27,055 nucleotides of DNA from Candidatus Cloacimonadota bacterium (GTDB lineage: Bacteria; Cloacimonadota; Cloacimonadia; Cloacimonadales; TCS61): the NCBI GenBank assembly GCA_027064945.1, contig JAMOPB010000470.1:1-27055 (forward strand), given 5' to 3'. Shown here piece after piece: positions 20,437-27,055 of this stretch. A program made the position numbers and the translations under genes. The notes below the pieces were generated by a model that saw only the letters and a list, made by a program, of their open reading frames with translations, searched no databases and was not told the DNA's origin. Position 1 is the stretch's first letter. Every line of letters begins with the position of its first letter.

Positions 20437-20736
20437 ATGAGTTATACAACACATAACGCAGTAAAAGGAAATAACTTCTTTACTCATGTAATTACAGCAG
20501 CAGAAGTAACAGCGACTAAAGTTGAGCTAGATGTAATTGATGATTTAGGGATATCAGGTTTTTCTGATGATTTAGAAATAAACGGTTATGTAGTACAAAT
20601 ATTTGACCAAACTACTAATGTAGGTAGATTGGTTACAGATTATGACGTAACAGCTAGTGGCACAGTATTGACAATCGCAAAAGGTGGAACTTACGCACTT
20701 GTTGAAGGCGATGTTATTACAGGAATGGTTTATTAA
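20437..20736 (+). CDS. Small beta-rich head protein, unknown
   Basis: The 99-residue product (MSYTTHNAVKGNNFFTHVIT, AEVTATKVELDVIDDLGISG, FSDDLEINGYVVQIFDQTTN) is Val/Thr-rich and beta-like, as in small head or neck accessory proteins. AAGGGAG precedes the ATG. It is the last gene before the only strong terminator of the late arm, so it is co-expressed with the capsid gene. Confidence 0.65.
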   Translation: MSYTTHNAVKGNNFFTHVITAAEVTATKVELDVIDDLGISGFSDDLEINGYVVQIFDQTTNVGRLVTDYDVTASGTVLTIAKGGTYALVEGDVITGMVY

Positions 20737-20742
20737 TAAAAC

Positions 20743-20767
20743 GAGGGTAGAAATACCCTCTTTTTTT
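20743..20767 (+). terminator. Strong terminator after the capsid block
   Basis: GAGGGTA (20743-20749), a GAAA tetraloop, TACCCTC (20754-20760), then seven Ts. It would limit read-through into the tail genes and keep capsid transcripts more abundant. Confidence 0.9.
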
Positions 20768-20785
20768 AAAGAAGGAGCAGATGAT

Positions 20786-21070
20786 ATGATAAAACTTTCG
20801 GATATGGATTTTAAAACTGAAAGAGATCTATTGAAAATGTTAGTTATAGAACAAACTAAAATTACTGATTTGTTAAAAGAATTAATTGAAAAAGATGAAA
20901 TTCAACCTGAAAAAGTTGAAGATAAAAAAGAAAAATCATTTGAAGAAATGAGTTATTTTGAATTGAAAGATTATACTAAAGCATTACCAACAAAAGACAG
21001 ACCTGTTGGTTGGAACACACTTAAAAAAGAAGTATTAAGAGCACATCTAATAGAATTGAGAGGTGAGTAA
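20786..21070 (+). CDS. Small protein with HeH/SAP-like C-terminus
   Basis: GAAGGAG at 20771-20777 fits the ATG at 20786; the ATG at 20781 opens a frame that stops at once. The 94-residue product has a coiled-coil-like start (ERDLLKMLVIEQTKITDLLK) and a C-terminal helix-extended-helix pattern (MSYFELKDYTKAL, then WNTLKKEVLRAHLIELRG), as seen in phage head-closure helper proteins with HeH/SAP-like motifs. It may bind DNA or another head protein. It immediately follows the capsid-block terminator and is coupled to the next gene by TAATG. Confidence 0.65.
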   Translation: MIKLSDMDFKTERDLLKMLVIEQTKITDLLKELIEKDEIQPEKVEDKKEKSFEEMSYFELKDYTKALPTKDRPVGWNTLKKEVLRAHLIELRGE

Positions 21071-21369
21071 TGAGAGCATTGAATGGTTTTTTAAGATTAA
21101 GTAAAACAATACCAGCGGTAGCAGTAAGTACAACTACTATTGTTTTAACAGATGATTATGATATAACCGGGTTACCCATTGCAATAGAAGTAATGAGCGG
21201 AAACATTTTAATTGCAAGCGGCGAAAGCCCTACAACTTACGGTAATAAAATGGCCGCTGGTGATTATAGAGAATTTAATGCAGGATCTAAAACTGTTGGC
21301 AACGAATTAAGAATAATACAAGACGGAGGGGCGGCAGTAATTCAAATCTGGGTTTACGAGGGCGTGTAA
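21070..21369 (+). CDS. Beta-rich virion protein, unknown
   Basis: The 99-residue product (MRALNGFLRLSKTIPAVAVS, TTTIVLTDDYDITGLPIAIE, NELRIIQDGGAAVIQIWVYE) has alternating hydrophobic strands and resembles a small jelly-roll or Ig-like head-surface protein. The start overlaps the preceding stop by one base. It shares general layout, though no close sequence, with the small protein at 26333. No family is recognised. Confidence 0.65.
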   Translation: MRALNGFLRLSKTIPAVAVSTTTIVLTDDYDITGLPIAIEVMSGNILIASGESPTTYGNKMAAGDYREFNAGSKTVGNELRIIQDGGAAVIQIWVYEGV

Positions 21370-21370
21370 T

Positions 21371-22597
21371 ATGGCTAGTATAATTAAACACCTTGACGGA
21401 AAAGGAACAACATATGTAAACGGTAAACCACAAGGCACAGTCTTTGGTGCTGATATGGTTATAGCACAAGAGAAAGCTCAAATATCTGGTAAATGGGATA
21501 TGGGACTCAATCTAAGAGCACCTTTGCCAACTATTGTTGGTACCGGATATATGAAAGTACAAGAAAATGAAAGCACTTTTGAAATTGGAACCGGAACAGA
21601 TGCAAACGGATCATTTAAGTTAATATCAAAAACACGTGTTAGATATGAACCAGGTGCTCCTATATTTGCAAAATTTACCGCTGCATTTCCTAAAATAGAA
21701 GATTCAAACGGTGATTATACATGCGGAATGGGACTTGGCGATTATTCAGAAGGTTGGTTTTTAGCTCAAAGGCGTAGAAATAACGTTTTAGAATATGGTT
21801 TTATATTATTAAGAGGTGGAATTGAAGAATGGTTTGATTACAACGGTGAATTACCGGAAAATATGAACAATTTGATAATATATCGCTTAGAAGCCGGATA
21901 TTTAGGCGTTGCTCCAACGAATTTATATTGGAGAGATACAGTTAATGAAGTATTTAAAAGATTTCATAGGCAAACTTATGCACAAAGAGTTACTTCAGTG
22001 AAAAAACCTGATTTACCGGTAAGTTCTTTTGTTAGAAATGAAGGAAATACTACTAATATAACATTATTAAATGGTAGTTTTGAAGCTGGTACAATCAATG
22101 GTGGAACTACAATAGATCCTAATGCTAGAATAGAAACTTATGAACGCTCATTTACTGCAACAAGCGGAACCAATCAAACTATATTTTCGTTCAAGAATCC
22201 ATTAGTTGTTGAAATGTACGATTATTTTGATATTAATGCAATTCCTACAACTAGAGAATTCAATAATTCAATTAATAGTCAACTATTGCAAATAGCATTT
22301 GAAGGAATTGGAGCTAATAAGCTAGTAGATATAAACTTATACGCCATTCCTATTGATGATGTTACAAGCGGAACCTATACACCGGTTCGACTTGGTTTTT
22401 CTGTATTATCTGTGAGTGATGATGCAGTAGTAGATTTTACTAATGCTAGGAAATTAAGCAGTTTTGTTTTAAATTTTCCGAAAAATATTAGTTTTTTAGA
22501 TCTGTTACATCCAGGAGAAGTTGCAATTTTTGTATATTCGACAACATCAACTAATTTTGATTTTAAAGCATTTATGAAATTTCAAGATTTATTTTAA
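21371..22597 (+). CDS. Large virion surface protein, possible sugar-binding domain
   Basis: The 408-residue protein has a first half with a beta-sandwich pattern that recurs in structural proteins of large phages: APIFAKFTAAFPKIEDSNGD, GMGLGDYSEGWFLAQRRRNN, EYGFILLRGGIEEWFDYNGE (residues about 95-160). It resembles a concanavalin-like domain; this is recalled similarity only. The second half (YERSFTATSGTNQTIFSFKN and on) is another beta region. It probably is a head fibre, neck or receptor-binding protein. It starts one base after the previous stop and is followed by a zinc-ribbon peptide. Confidence 0.55.
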   Translation: MASIIKHLDGKGTTYVNGKPQGTVFGADMVIAQEKAQISGKWDMGLNLRAPLPTIVGTGYMKVQENESTFEIGTGTDANGSFKLISKTRVRYEPGAPIFAKFTAAFPKIEDSNGDYTCGMGLGDYSEGWFLAQRRRNNVLEYGFILLRGGIEEWFDYNGELPENMNNLIIYRLEAGYLGVAPTNLYWRDTVNEVFKRFHRQTYAQRVTSVKKPDLPVSSFVRNEGNTTNITLLNGSFEAGTINGGTTIDPNARIETYERSFTATSGTNQTIFSFKNPLVVEMYDYFDINAIPTTREFNNSINSQLLQIAFEGIGANKLVDINLYAIPIDDVTSGTYTPVRLGFSVLSVSDDAVVDFTNARKLSSFVLNFPKNISFLDLLHPGEVAIFVYSTTSTNFDFKAFMKFQDLF

Positions 22598-22608
22598 GGA
22601 GTGATACG

Positions 22609-22749
22609 ATGTGCGAACATGAAAATAATAGAATTATAGAAACAACCGGAACTCATTTTATTAAGCAATGTTTAGATTGTGGATATAAATGGAAAGAGCT
22701 TAAAATAGAAAAGAAAAAAACTTTTTTCGATAAATTGTTAGGTAGGTGA
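22609..22749 (+). CDS. 46-residue zinc-ribbon-like peptide (DUF1660-like)
   Basis: MCEHENNRIIETTGTHFIKQ, then CLDCGYKWKELK and a basic end (KIEKKKTFFDKLLGR). The Cys-x-His plus CxxC arrangement suits one zinc site, as in the 37-residue peptide at 8473-8586. An AAGGAGTG site precedes the ATG. It sits in the middle of virion genes without being an obvious structural protein. The ORF ends four bases before the next gene. Confidence 0.6.
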   Translation: MCEHENNRIIETTGTHFIKQCLDCGYKWKELKIEKKKTFFDKLLGR

Positions 22750-22753
22750 TTAA

Positions 22754-23701
22754 ATGTTGCTAAGAGAAGCAAAAACTAAAGTAATAAAATTAATAAGAGA
22801 GTATTCGAATGCTGGTAATGTAATTGCACCTAGTAAAAATTTAGATTATACACTACCAATGAATACTTACTTTGATACAGCACAGAAGTTAGTAGCAACT
22901 AAGAAAAAGATAAACGCAAAAGAAAACATTGTTCAAAATTCAATTGATAATTTGTTAGGATATCAATTTTCGACTAATGAACACAAGACAGAAGATCTAA
23001 ATTATTCAGCAATAGGAGCAAAAGCATATTACTTTGAAGTATCAAGTGATTCAACAATTTATATAGAAGAAGAAACCGCACCAGGTGTATGGACTATATT
23101 AGATACCATTGTACACGTCAACACGAGCGGTGTGGGTTTTAAAAGTTATAAAGGTCTAATTGTAGCAAGTGATGCAGAAAACAGTATACGATTAAGATTT
23201 AGTGGATCATTTTACTATTCTTTCAGATATATGGCATTGTTTGAGGAGAATTTCCCAAGTGTGGATCTAATACCTAATTATCAACCGTACCAGGAACACA
23301 AATTGAAGTCAACATTTTATCAAATTGATAAAGTTATTTTTTCAGAAGATGATACAGAATTATACAATGCTGATTATAAATTTTCAGAAAGTGAAAACTC
23401 TAATGTAATTTTATTTAGATATGATTTAAAAGGTGAATTTGAAGTATATTACTACAAATATCCCGATGATGTACCTAATGATGATACTAATCCTAATCTA
23501 TATGATGATACTTATAGCTTTGAAATAGACATAGAAGCAATTGAAATAATGATAATGTATGTATGTTATTTAGTTAAGAGTGATGAAGATCCATATATAG
23601 CAGGACTATTTAGAGAAGAATTTTATCAATTGTTAAATGATTTCGACAATTCAGGAGTAACAGGCGTTGAAACAGTTGCCGATTCTTATGGTTGGGTGTA
23701 A
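22754..23701 (+). CDS. Head-tail connector (P22 gp4-like)
   Basis: The 315-residue product begins with a helical, basic segment (LLREAKTKVIKLIREYSNAG) and carries repeated beta segments (YYFEVSSDSTIYIEEETAPG, IRLRFSGSFYYSFRYMALFE). It ends with the acidic IEIMIMYVCYLVKSDEDPYI and helical LFREEFYQLLNDF that are typical of connector proteins attaching under the portal. The fit to P22 gp4-type neck proteins is by position and layout, not a strong motif. It directly precedes the tail nozzle gene. Confidence 0.6.
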   Translation: MLLREAKTKVIKLIREYSNAGNVIAPSKNLDYTLPMNTYFDTAQKLVATKKKINAKENIVQNSIDNLLGYQFSTNEHKTEDLNYSAIGAKAYYFEVSSDSTIYIEEETAPGVWTILDTIVHVNTSGVGFKSYKGLIVASDAENSIRLRFSGSFYYSFRYMALFEENFPSVDLIPNYQPYQEHKLKSTFYQIDKVIFSEDDTELYNADYKFSESENSNVILFRYDLKGEFEVYYYKYPDDVPNDDTNPNLYDDTYSFEIDIEAIEIMIMYVCYLVKSDEDPYIAGLFREEFYQLLNDFDNSGVTGVETVADSYGWV

Positions 23702-23704
23702 ATT

Positions 23705-25591
23705 ATGGCTATTAGAAATAGAGCAAGACCGGTACAAAAGAAAATAAAAAGATTGCAGCAGTTTGGTGGACTTGATTTATCTTCGACTTTCAGTCAAATA
23801 GATGACAATAGGTTCACGGATTTACAAAATATGGTACTAGATGATAGAGGGGCCATTGATAAAAGATTCGGATACAAAGAATATTTAGATAAATCTTCAA
23901 TACCTGGTAAAGTAAATGGAATGTTTAAATTCAATAAAATATCAGGATCAGAAATATTGTTCGTATTTGGAAAAGAAATTTGGAAACAAGTAGGCGCAAC
24001 TCTAACAGGACCATTATATACATTCACAAACGAATTAAAAGTAAGAGGATTTGCTTTTAATGACAAGTTTTATTTTTTAAATGGTGAAGAATACGTTGAA
24101 TATGATGGAACAGATGCGAAGTTAGTATCTGAAATTGCATATGTACCAACAGTAACAATAAACGCACCGCCAGCAGGCGGAGGAACACCATTTGAACAAA
24201 CTAATATGATGACACCAAAGTTTAAACAAACGTGGGTTGCTGATGGAGCAGCAAGTTTATTCCAATTTGATGGGCTAGATGATTCAGGAACTCCTATACC
24301 ATTAGATGCTGCTGAAGTTGTGGTTACAATAAACTTATCAACAACACTTGTGGAAACTGTGGATTTTACCGTTAATAGAACCAATGCAACTATCGACTTT
24401 TCAGGTGGATCAGCTCCATATGGAGTACCAACTGATGAAGATTTAGTTGAAGCACAAGCAGAAAGAACAGAATCAGGTAATACAGAAAAAATCAATAAGA
24501 TGACTATATTTCATGTGTTTGGTGGAGCAAATGATACAAGAGTGTTCTTAGCAGGCAATCCAGATATTCCTAATGTAGATTACAGAAGTGGAATAGATGA
24601 TGCAACTTATATTCCGGTTAACAACTTTGATGCAGTAGGGGACAAATCAGATCCAATACTAGGATATGCAACTCAATATACAACACAAGTTGTATTTAAA
24701 CACAGAGAAATATATGTTGCTGCATTAGAATACGATTCAACAACAGGAATTTTCTTATTAAAAAGAAAACCGGTTACCTACAATGTCTTATTTTCAGCTA
24801 CTGATAGTATAGAAATAATAGACAACTCACCTACCTTTGTTACTGAAAAAGGTATATATAAATATGTAGGTGGCACAGGTGTAAAGGATGAAAGAAATAT
24901 TAAACATATTTCTGATAGAATAGATAGAAATTTTGATATAATTGGTAGACAAGGAATATTACAATCTGGTGAACTAGATAAATATATTGCAATTGATTAT
25001 GATCAAAAATATATGTTATTCAATCCTGAACTTGAAATTGCATGGGTATATGATTACAGGTACTTAGATAATAAAGGTGTCGGAGAATGGTTTATATGGA
25101 CCAACATGCCATTCAATTGTGTTAAATTGATAGATGGATTGATTTATTTAGGAAGTAAAACAGATAATAAAGTTTATGTTTTTGATAATCAATTATATAA
25201 TGACAATGAGGCTGCAATAGATGCTTATATGGATACTAAGCTATTTACATTCGACACATATACTAGTCTGAAATTAATAGACAAAATATTTTATACTTTA
25301 AAATCAGAGGTTAGCACATCAGCAACATTATTTATAAGAACAGATGTTAATGACAACTTGTTTTCTGAAATAGAAACAGGATCAGCATCATTATTAACTT
25401 ATGGAGAGAGTTTCACATATGGAGAAGATTTCACATATGGTGCAAATATATTCCCGATAGTTATCACAGAAAAAATAAGAATTAAAAAAGCTAATTTTTT
25501 ACAAGTGAGATTAAAAAATGATGTTCTTGATGAAAAAATGGGTATAATCTCGATCGATTTAAAATTCAATTATCAAAGAGAGGTGAAATAA
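23705..25591 (+). CDS. Tail nozzle / DNA-stabilisation protein (P22 gp10-like)
   Basis: The 628-residue protein opens with a conserved phrase (FGGLDLSSTFSQIDDNRFTD, LQNMVLDDRGAIDKRFGYKE) shared by stabilisation/nozzle proteins in short-tailed phages, and continues as beta-propeller-like repeats: KIWKQ..., KFYFLNGEEYVEYDG, YKYVGGTGVKDERNIKHISD, KYMLFNPELEIAWVYDYRYL, GLIYLGSKTDNKVYVFDNQL. The late DTYTSLKLIDKIFYTLKSEV and repeated SFTYGEDFTYG also fit. The role is to form the tail tube end and hold the packaged DNA. The start follows the connector by three bases. Confidence 0.7.
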   Translation: MAIRNRARPVQKKIKRLQQFGGLDLSSTFSQIDDNRFTDLQNMVLDDRGAIDKRFGYKEYLDKSSIPGKVNGMFKFNKISGSEILFVFGKEIWKQVGATLTGPLYTFTNELKVRGFAFNDKFYFLNGEEYVEYDGTDAKLVSEIAYVPTVTINAPPAGGGTPFEQTNMMTPKFKQTWVADGAASLFQFDGLDDSGTPIPLDAAEVVVTINLSTTLVETVDFTVNRTNATIDFSGGSAPYGVPTDEDLVEAQAERTESGNTEKINKMTIFHVFGGANDTRVFLAGNPDIPNVDYRSGIDDATYIPVNNFDAVGDKSDPILGYATQYTTQVVFKHREIYVAALEYDSTTGIFLLKRKPVTYNVLFSATDSIEIIDNSPTFVTEKGIYKYVGGTGVKDERNIKHISDRIDRNFDIIGRQGILQSGELDKYIAIDYDQKYMLFNPELEIAWVYDYRYLDNKGVGEWFIWTNMPFNCVKLIDGLIYLGSKTDNKVYVFDNQLYNDNEAAIDAYMDTKLFTFDTYTSLKLIDKIFYTLKSEVSTSATLFIRTDVNDNLFSEIETGSASLLTYGESFTYGEDFTYGANIFPIVITEKIRIKKANFLQVRLKNDVLDEKMGIISIDLKFNYQREVK

Positions 25592-26340
25592 TGGCTAAAA
25601 AAACAATTAGCAAAATAACGAGTTTTATTTTCAATCATATAGATCAAGTTAGAGATTATGGTAAAGTTGCTTCTGATTATACTGAAATACAAAGTAATTT
25701 TGATTCAAGAGCAGAAGCTAATCAAGAGGATAGAAATAATTTAATCGATGTTTTGCAATCAGAAACTGTAAATGATGCAGGGGCTAACGCTATTGGAACA
25801 GAAGGTACATTTGGTACTAATAACGTAGGCGATGAAATAAAAGCTATTAAAGTGGTAACAGATAGTAAAGCACCATTAAGCGATACTTACACTAAATCAG
25901 AAGTTGACGGAAAAGACACAATATTACAAAATCAAATCACAAGTAATGACGGTGATATTTTAAATTTACAAAGCGGTAAAGCTGATAAAGCAGATACTTA
26001 TACCGAAACAGAGGTTGATACTTTACTAGATGCAAAGGCTGATAAAACAAATGTATTGGAATTAGACAATACAGATGCTTTCACACCTACTGCGGACTAT
26101 CACCCAGCAACTAAAAAGTTTGTTGATGATACTGCATTTGATGGTGTTGGTGATAACAGTATAACTGATATAAAAATGGCTACTGATTATAAATTAGGTG
26201 GGCTTAGTAATCTTAATACTACTGAAAAAAGCTCATATACCGGTGCTATTAATGAAGTTGTAGGGAATGTTAGTGATTTAGAAACAGTAAACACAGACAA
26301 ATTATTTTTAAGTGTTAGAGGGGGCAGATACAATGGCTAA
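25591..26340 (+). CDS. Tail fibre protein with trimeric-fibre repeats
   Basis: The 249-residue protein starts with a helical anchor region (SKITSFIFNHIDQVRDYGKV) that could bind the tail. It then carries the repeat DTYTKSEVDGK...DTYTETEVDTLLDAKADK and TADYHPATKKFVDD, typical of phage fibre shafts (residues about 98-185). The C-terminal part (YKLGGLSNLNTTEKSSYTGA) is common in fibres carrying receptor tips. It overlaps the nozzle stop by one base, and the next gene begins inside its end. Receptor specificity is not visible. Confidence 0.8.
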   Translation: MAKKTISKITSFIFNHIDQVRDYGKVASDYTEIQSNFDSRAEANQEDRNNLIDVLQSETVNDAGANAIGTEGTFGTNNVGDEIKAIKVVTDSKAPLSDTYTKSEVDGKDTILQNQITSNDGDILNLQSGKADKADTYTETEVDTLLDAKADKTNVLELDNTDAFTPTADYHPATKKFVDDTAFDGVGDNSITDIKMATDYKLGGLSNLNTTEKSSYTGAINEVVGNVSDLETVNTDKLFLSVRGGRYNG

Positions 26341-26653
26341 AACATATTCAGATCAAGTTTATTCAGGAACATTGACAACTTCAAGTGCAACAGTAGCAAC
26401 GATTGCAGCAAGTACAACTTTTATCATGAAAGGTTTTTGCATATCTAATGCAAATGCAGCTGATAAGAAAGCAGAATTATTAATAGATGATATAAGAATT
26501 TTACCTTATGTTACTCCTATACCAACAGGTGATAGTTTAATAAGAAGTGATTTAAATATTCCTGTTGAAACTACTAAAACTATAAAAGTTAAAGGTGAAG
26601 TTGCATCAGATATGGATTTTTACATCTGGGGAGTTAATGAGGTGATTAGCTAA
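26333..26653 (+). CDS. Small beta-rich tail/fibre-associated protein
   Basis: AGAGGGGGC upstream fits the ATG at 26333; the open frame's earlier start at 26312 lacks a site. The 106-residue product (MAKTYSDQVYSGTLTTSSAT, VATIAASTTFIMKGFCISNA, NAADKKAELLIDDIRILPYV) looks like a beta-sandwich often found near fibre genes. The end overlaps the next gene (TAATG). No family is recognised. Confidence 0.65.
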   Translation: MAKTYSDQVYSGTLTTSSATVATIAASTTFIMKGFCISNANAADKKAELLIDDIRILPYVTPIPTGDSLIRSDLNIPVETTKTIKVKGEVASDMDFYIWGVNEVIS

Positions 26654-27055
26654 TGGAAGGTTTACTTACTAATAATCTTTTAAGTAAAAGCGATATATTC
26701 AATAAAAGTGGTGGAAGTAATATAAAAAGTATTCAAAATGGTGTCGCAGTTTTAAATAATGAAACGCTTGATATTGCTATATCAAAAATTGATTTAGAAA
26801 AAAGTATTATATTAATTAGTTTTAACGGGGTGGAGTCTTATAATTTTAAAGCAAATAATATTTTAGTTGAAGCTTTTTTTACAAATGCAGAAACATTAAC
26901 TTTACAAAGAAACGTAAGCACTTATTCAGTAAAAGTTTCGTGGCAAGTTATTGAGTACGTTAATGTGAAATCATTACAAACTGGGTTATATATATTTGAT
27001 GCGACAGATAATTTAATACAAAATATAGCAATTTCTGCTGTTGATATATCCAAAG
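26653..27055 (+). CDS. Tail/receptor-binding protein, 5' part (partial)
   Basis: This is an open frame from ATG at 26653 to the window end (134 residues, no stop). It begins MEGLLTNNLLSKSDIF, then SNIKSIQNGVAVLNNETLDI AISKIDLEKSIILISFNG, cut at the edge. The phrase SIQNGV...LDIAISKIDLEKSIIL is the usual start of beta-rich phage tail and host-specificity proteins ('ikSIQrGv.tl...tI..vd..Ks'). The start overlaps the previous stop by one base. Confidence 0.7.
   Translation, partial: MEGLLTNNLLSKSDIFNKSGGSNIKSIQNGVAVLNNETLDIAISKIDLEKSIILISFNGVESYNFKANNILVEAFFTNAETLTLQRNVSTYSVKVSWQVIEYVNVKSLQTGLYIFDATDNLIQNIAISAVDISK

Noticed and set aside
1..27055. CRISPR array, insertion sequence, integrase or attachment sites
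   Set aside because: No evenly spaced direct repeats, transposase or recombinase-like ORF was seen; absence of an integrase does not prove the phage is lytic because the genome is incomplete here.

Overview
The window is a continuous piece of a low-GC (roughly 30% G+C by eye) tailed-phage or prophage genome. Strong AGGAGG-type ribosome binding sites, extended -10 promoters, TGA used as a stop and TGG as Trp all point to a Bacillota-type (low-GC Gram-positive) host. No integrase, tRNA or bacterial chromosomal gene is visible. The left edge cuts the 3' end of a gene and the right edge cuts a tail-protein gene, so this is an internal segment.

Region 1 (1-9458, rightward) is the early/replication arm. 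It opens with a Tad2-family (DUF2829) anti-Thoeris protein fused to an N-terminal phage domain, then a 63-residue companion. Next is a roughly 320-base gene-free stretch that looks like structured RNA ending in a strong terminator. A regulator block follows: an XRE repressor-like protein and a Rha/KilAC antirepressor. The replisome organizer comes next, with an internal cluster of TAACG repeats that is a candidate origin, then a G39P-like helicase-loader protein. After them come small genes of unknown role, an AlpA/MerR-like HTH protein, a NUMOD4-HNH homing endonuclease wedged between it and ssb, SSB, a second Rha protein, dUTPase, a chain of overlapping small genes including a lipoprotein, and a RusA resolvase. 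The arm stops at a two-way terminator at about 9457-9487.

Region 2 (9470-12422, leftward) is an operon of eleven short genes. Only one, an XRE protein, is clearly recognisable. It is driven by the best promoter in the window (TTGACA-17-TATAAT, minus strand, 12473-12501), which carries overlapping inverted repeats. Two genes of this operon carry near-identical 51-base leaders that can fold as a pseudoknot and show a compensatory base change. This is the least explained part of the window and the best place to look for something undescribed.

Region 3 (12734-27055, rightward) is the late/morphogenesis arm: two early-late boundary genes (one a HExxH protein), small and large terminase, portal (with an unusual internal zinc ribbon), scaffold, decoration protein, major capsid protein, several small beta-rich virion proteins, a P22 gp4-like connector, a gp10-like tail nozzle protein, and fibre proteins. 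The connector followed directly by a nozzle protein and fibres, with no tape-measure or tail-tube gene between, suggests a short-tailed (podovirus-like) virion. This is an inference from gene order and weak family resemblance.
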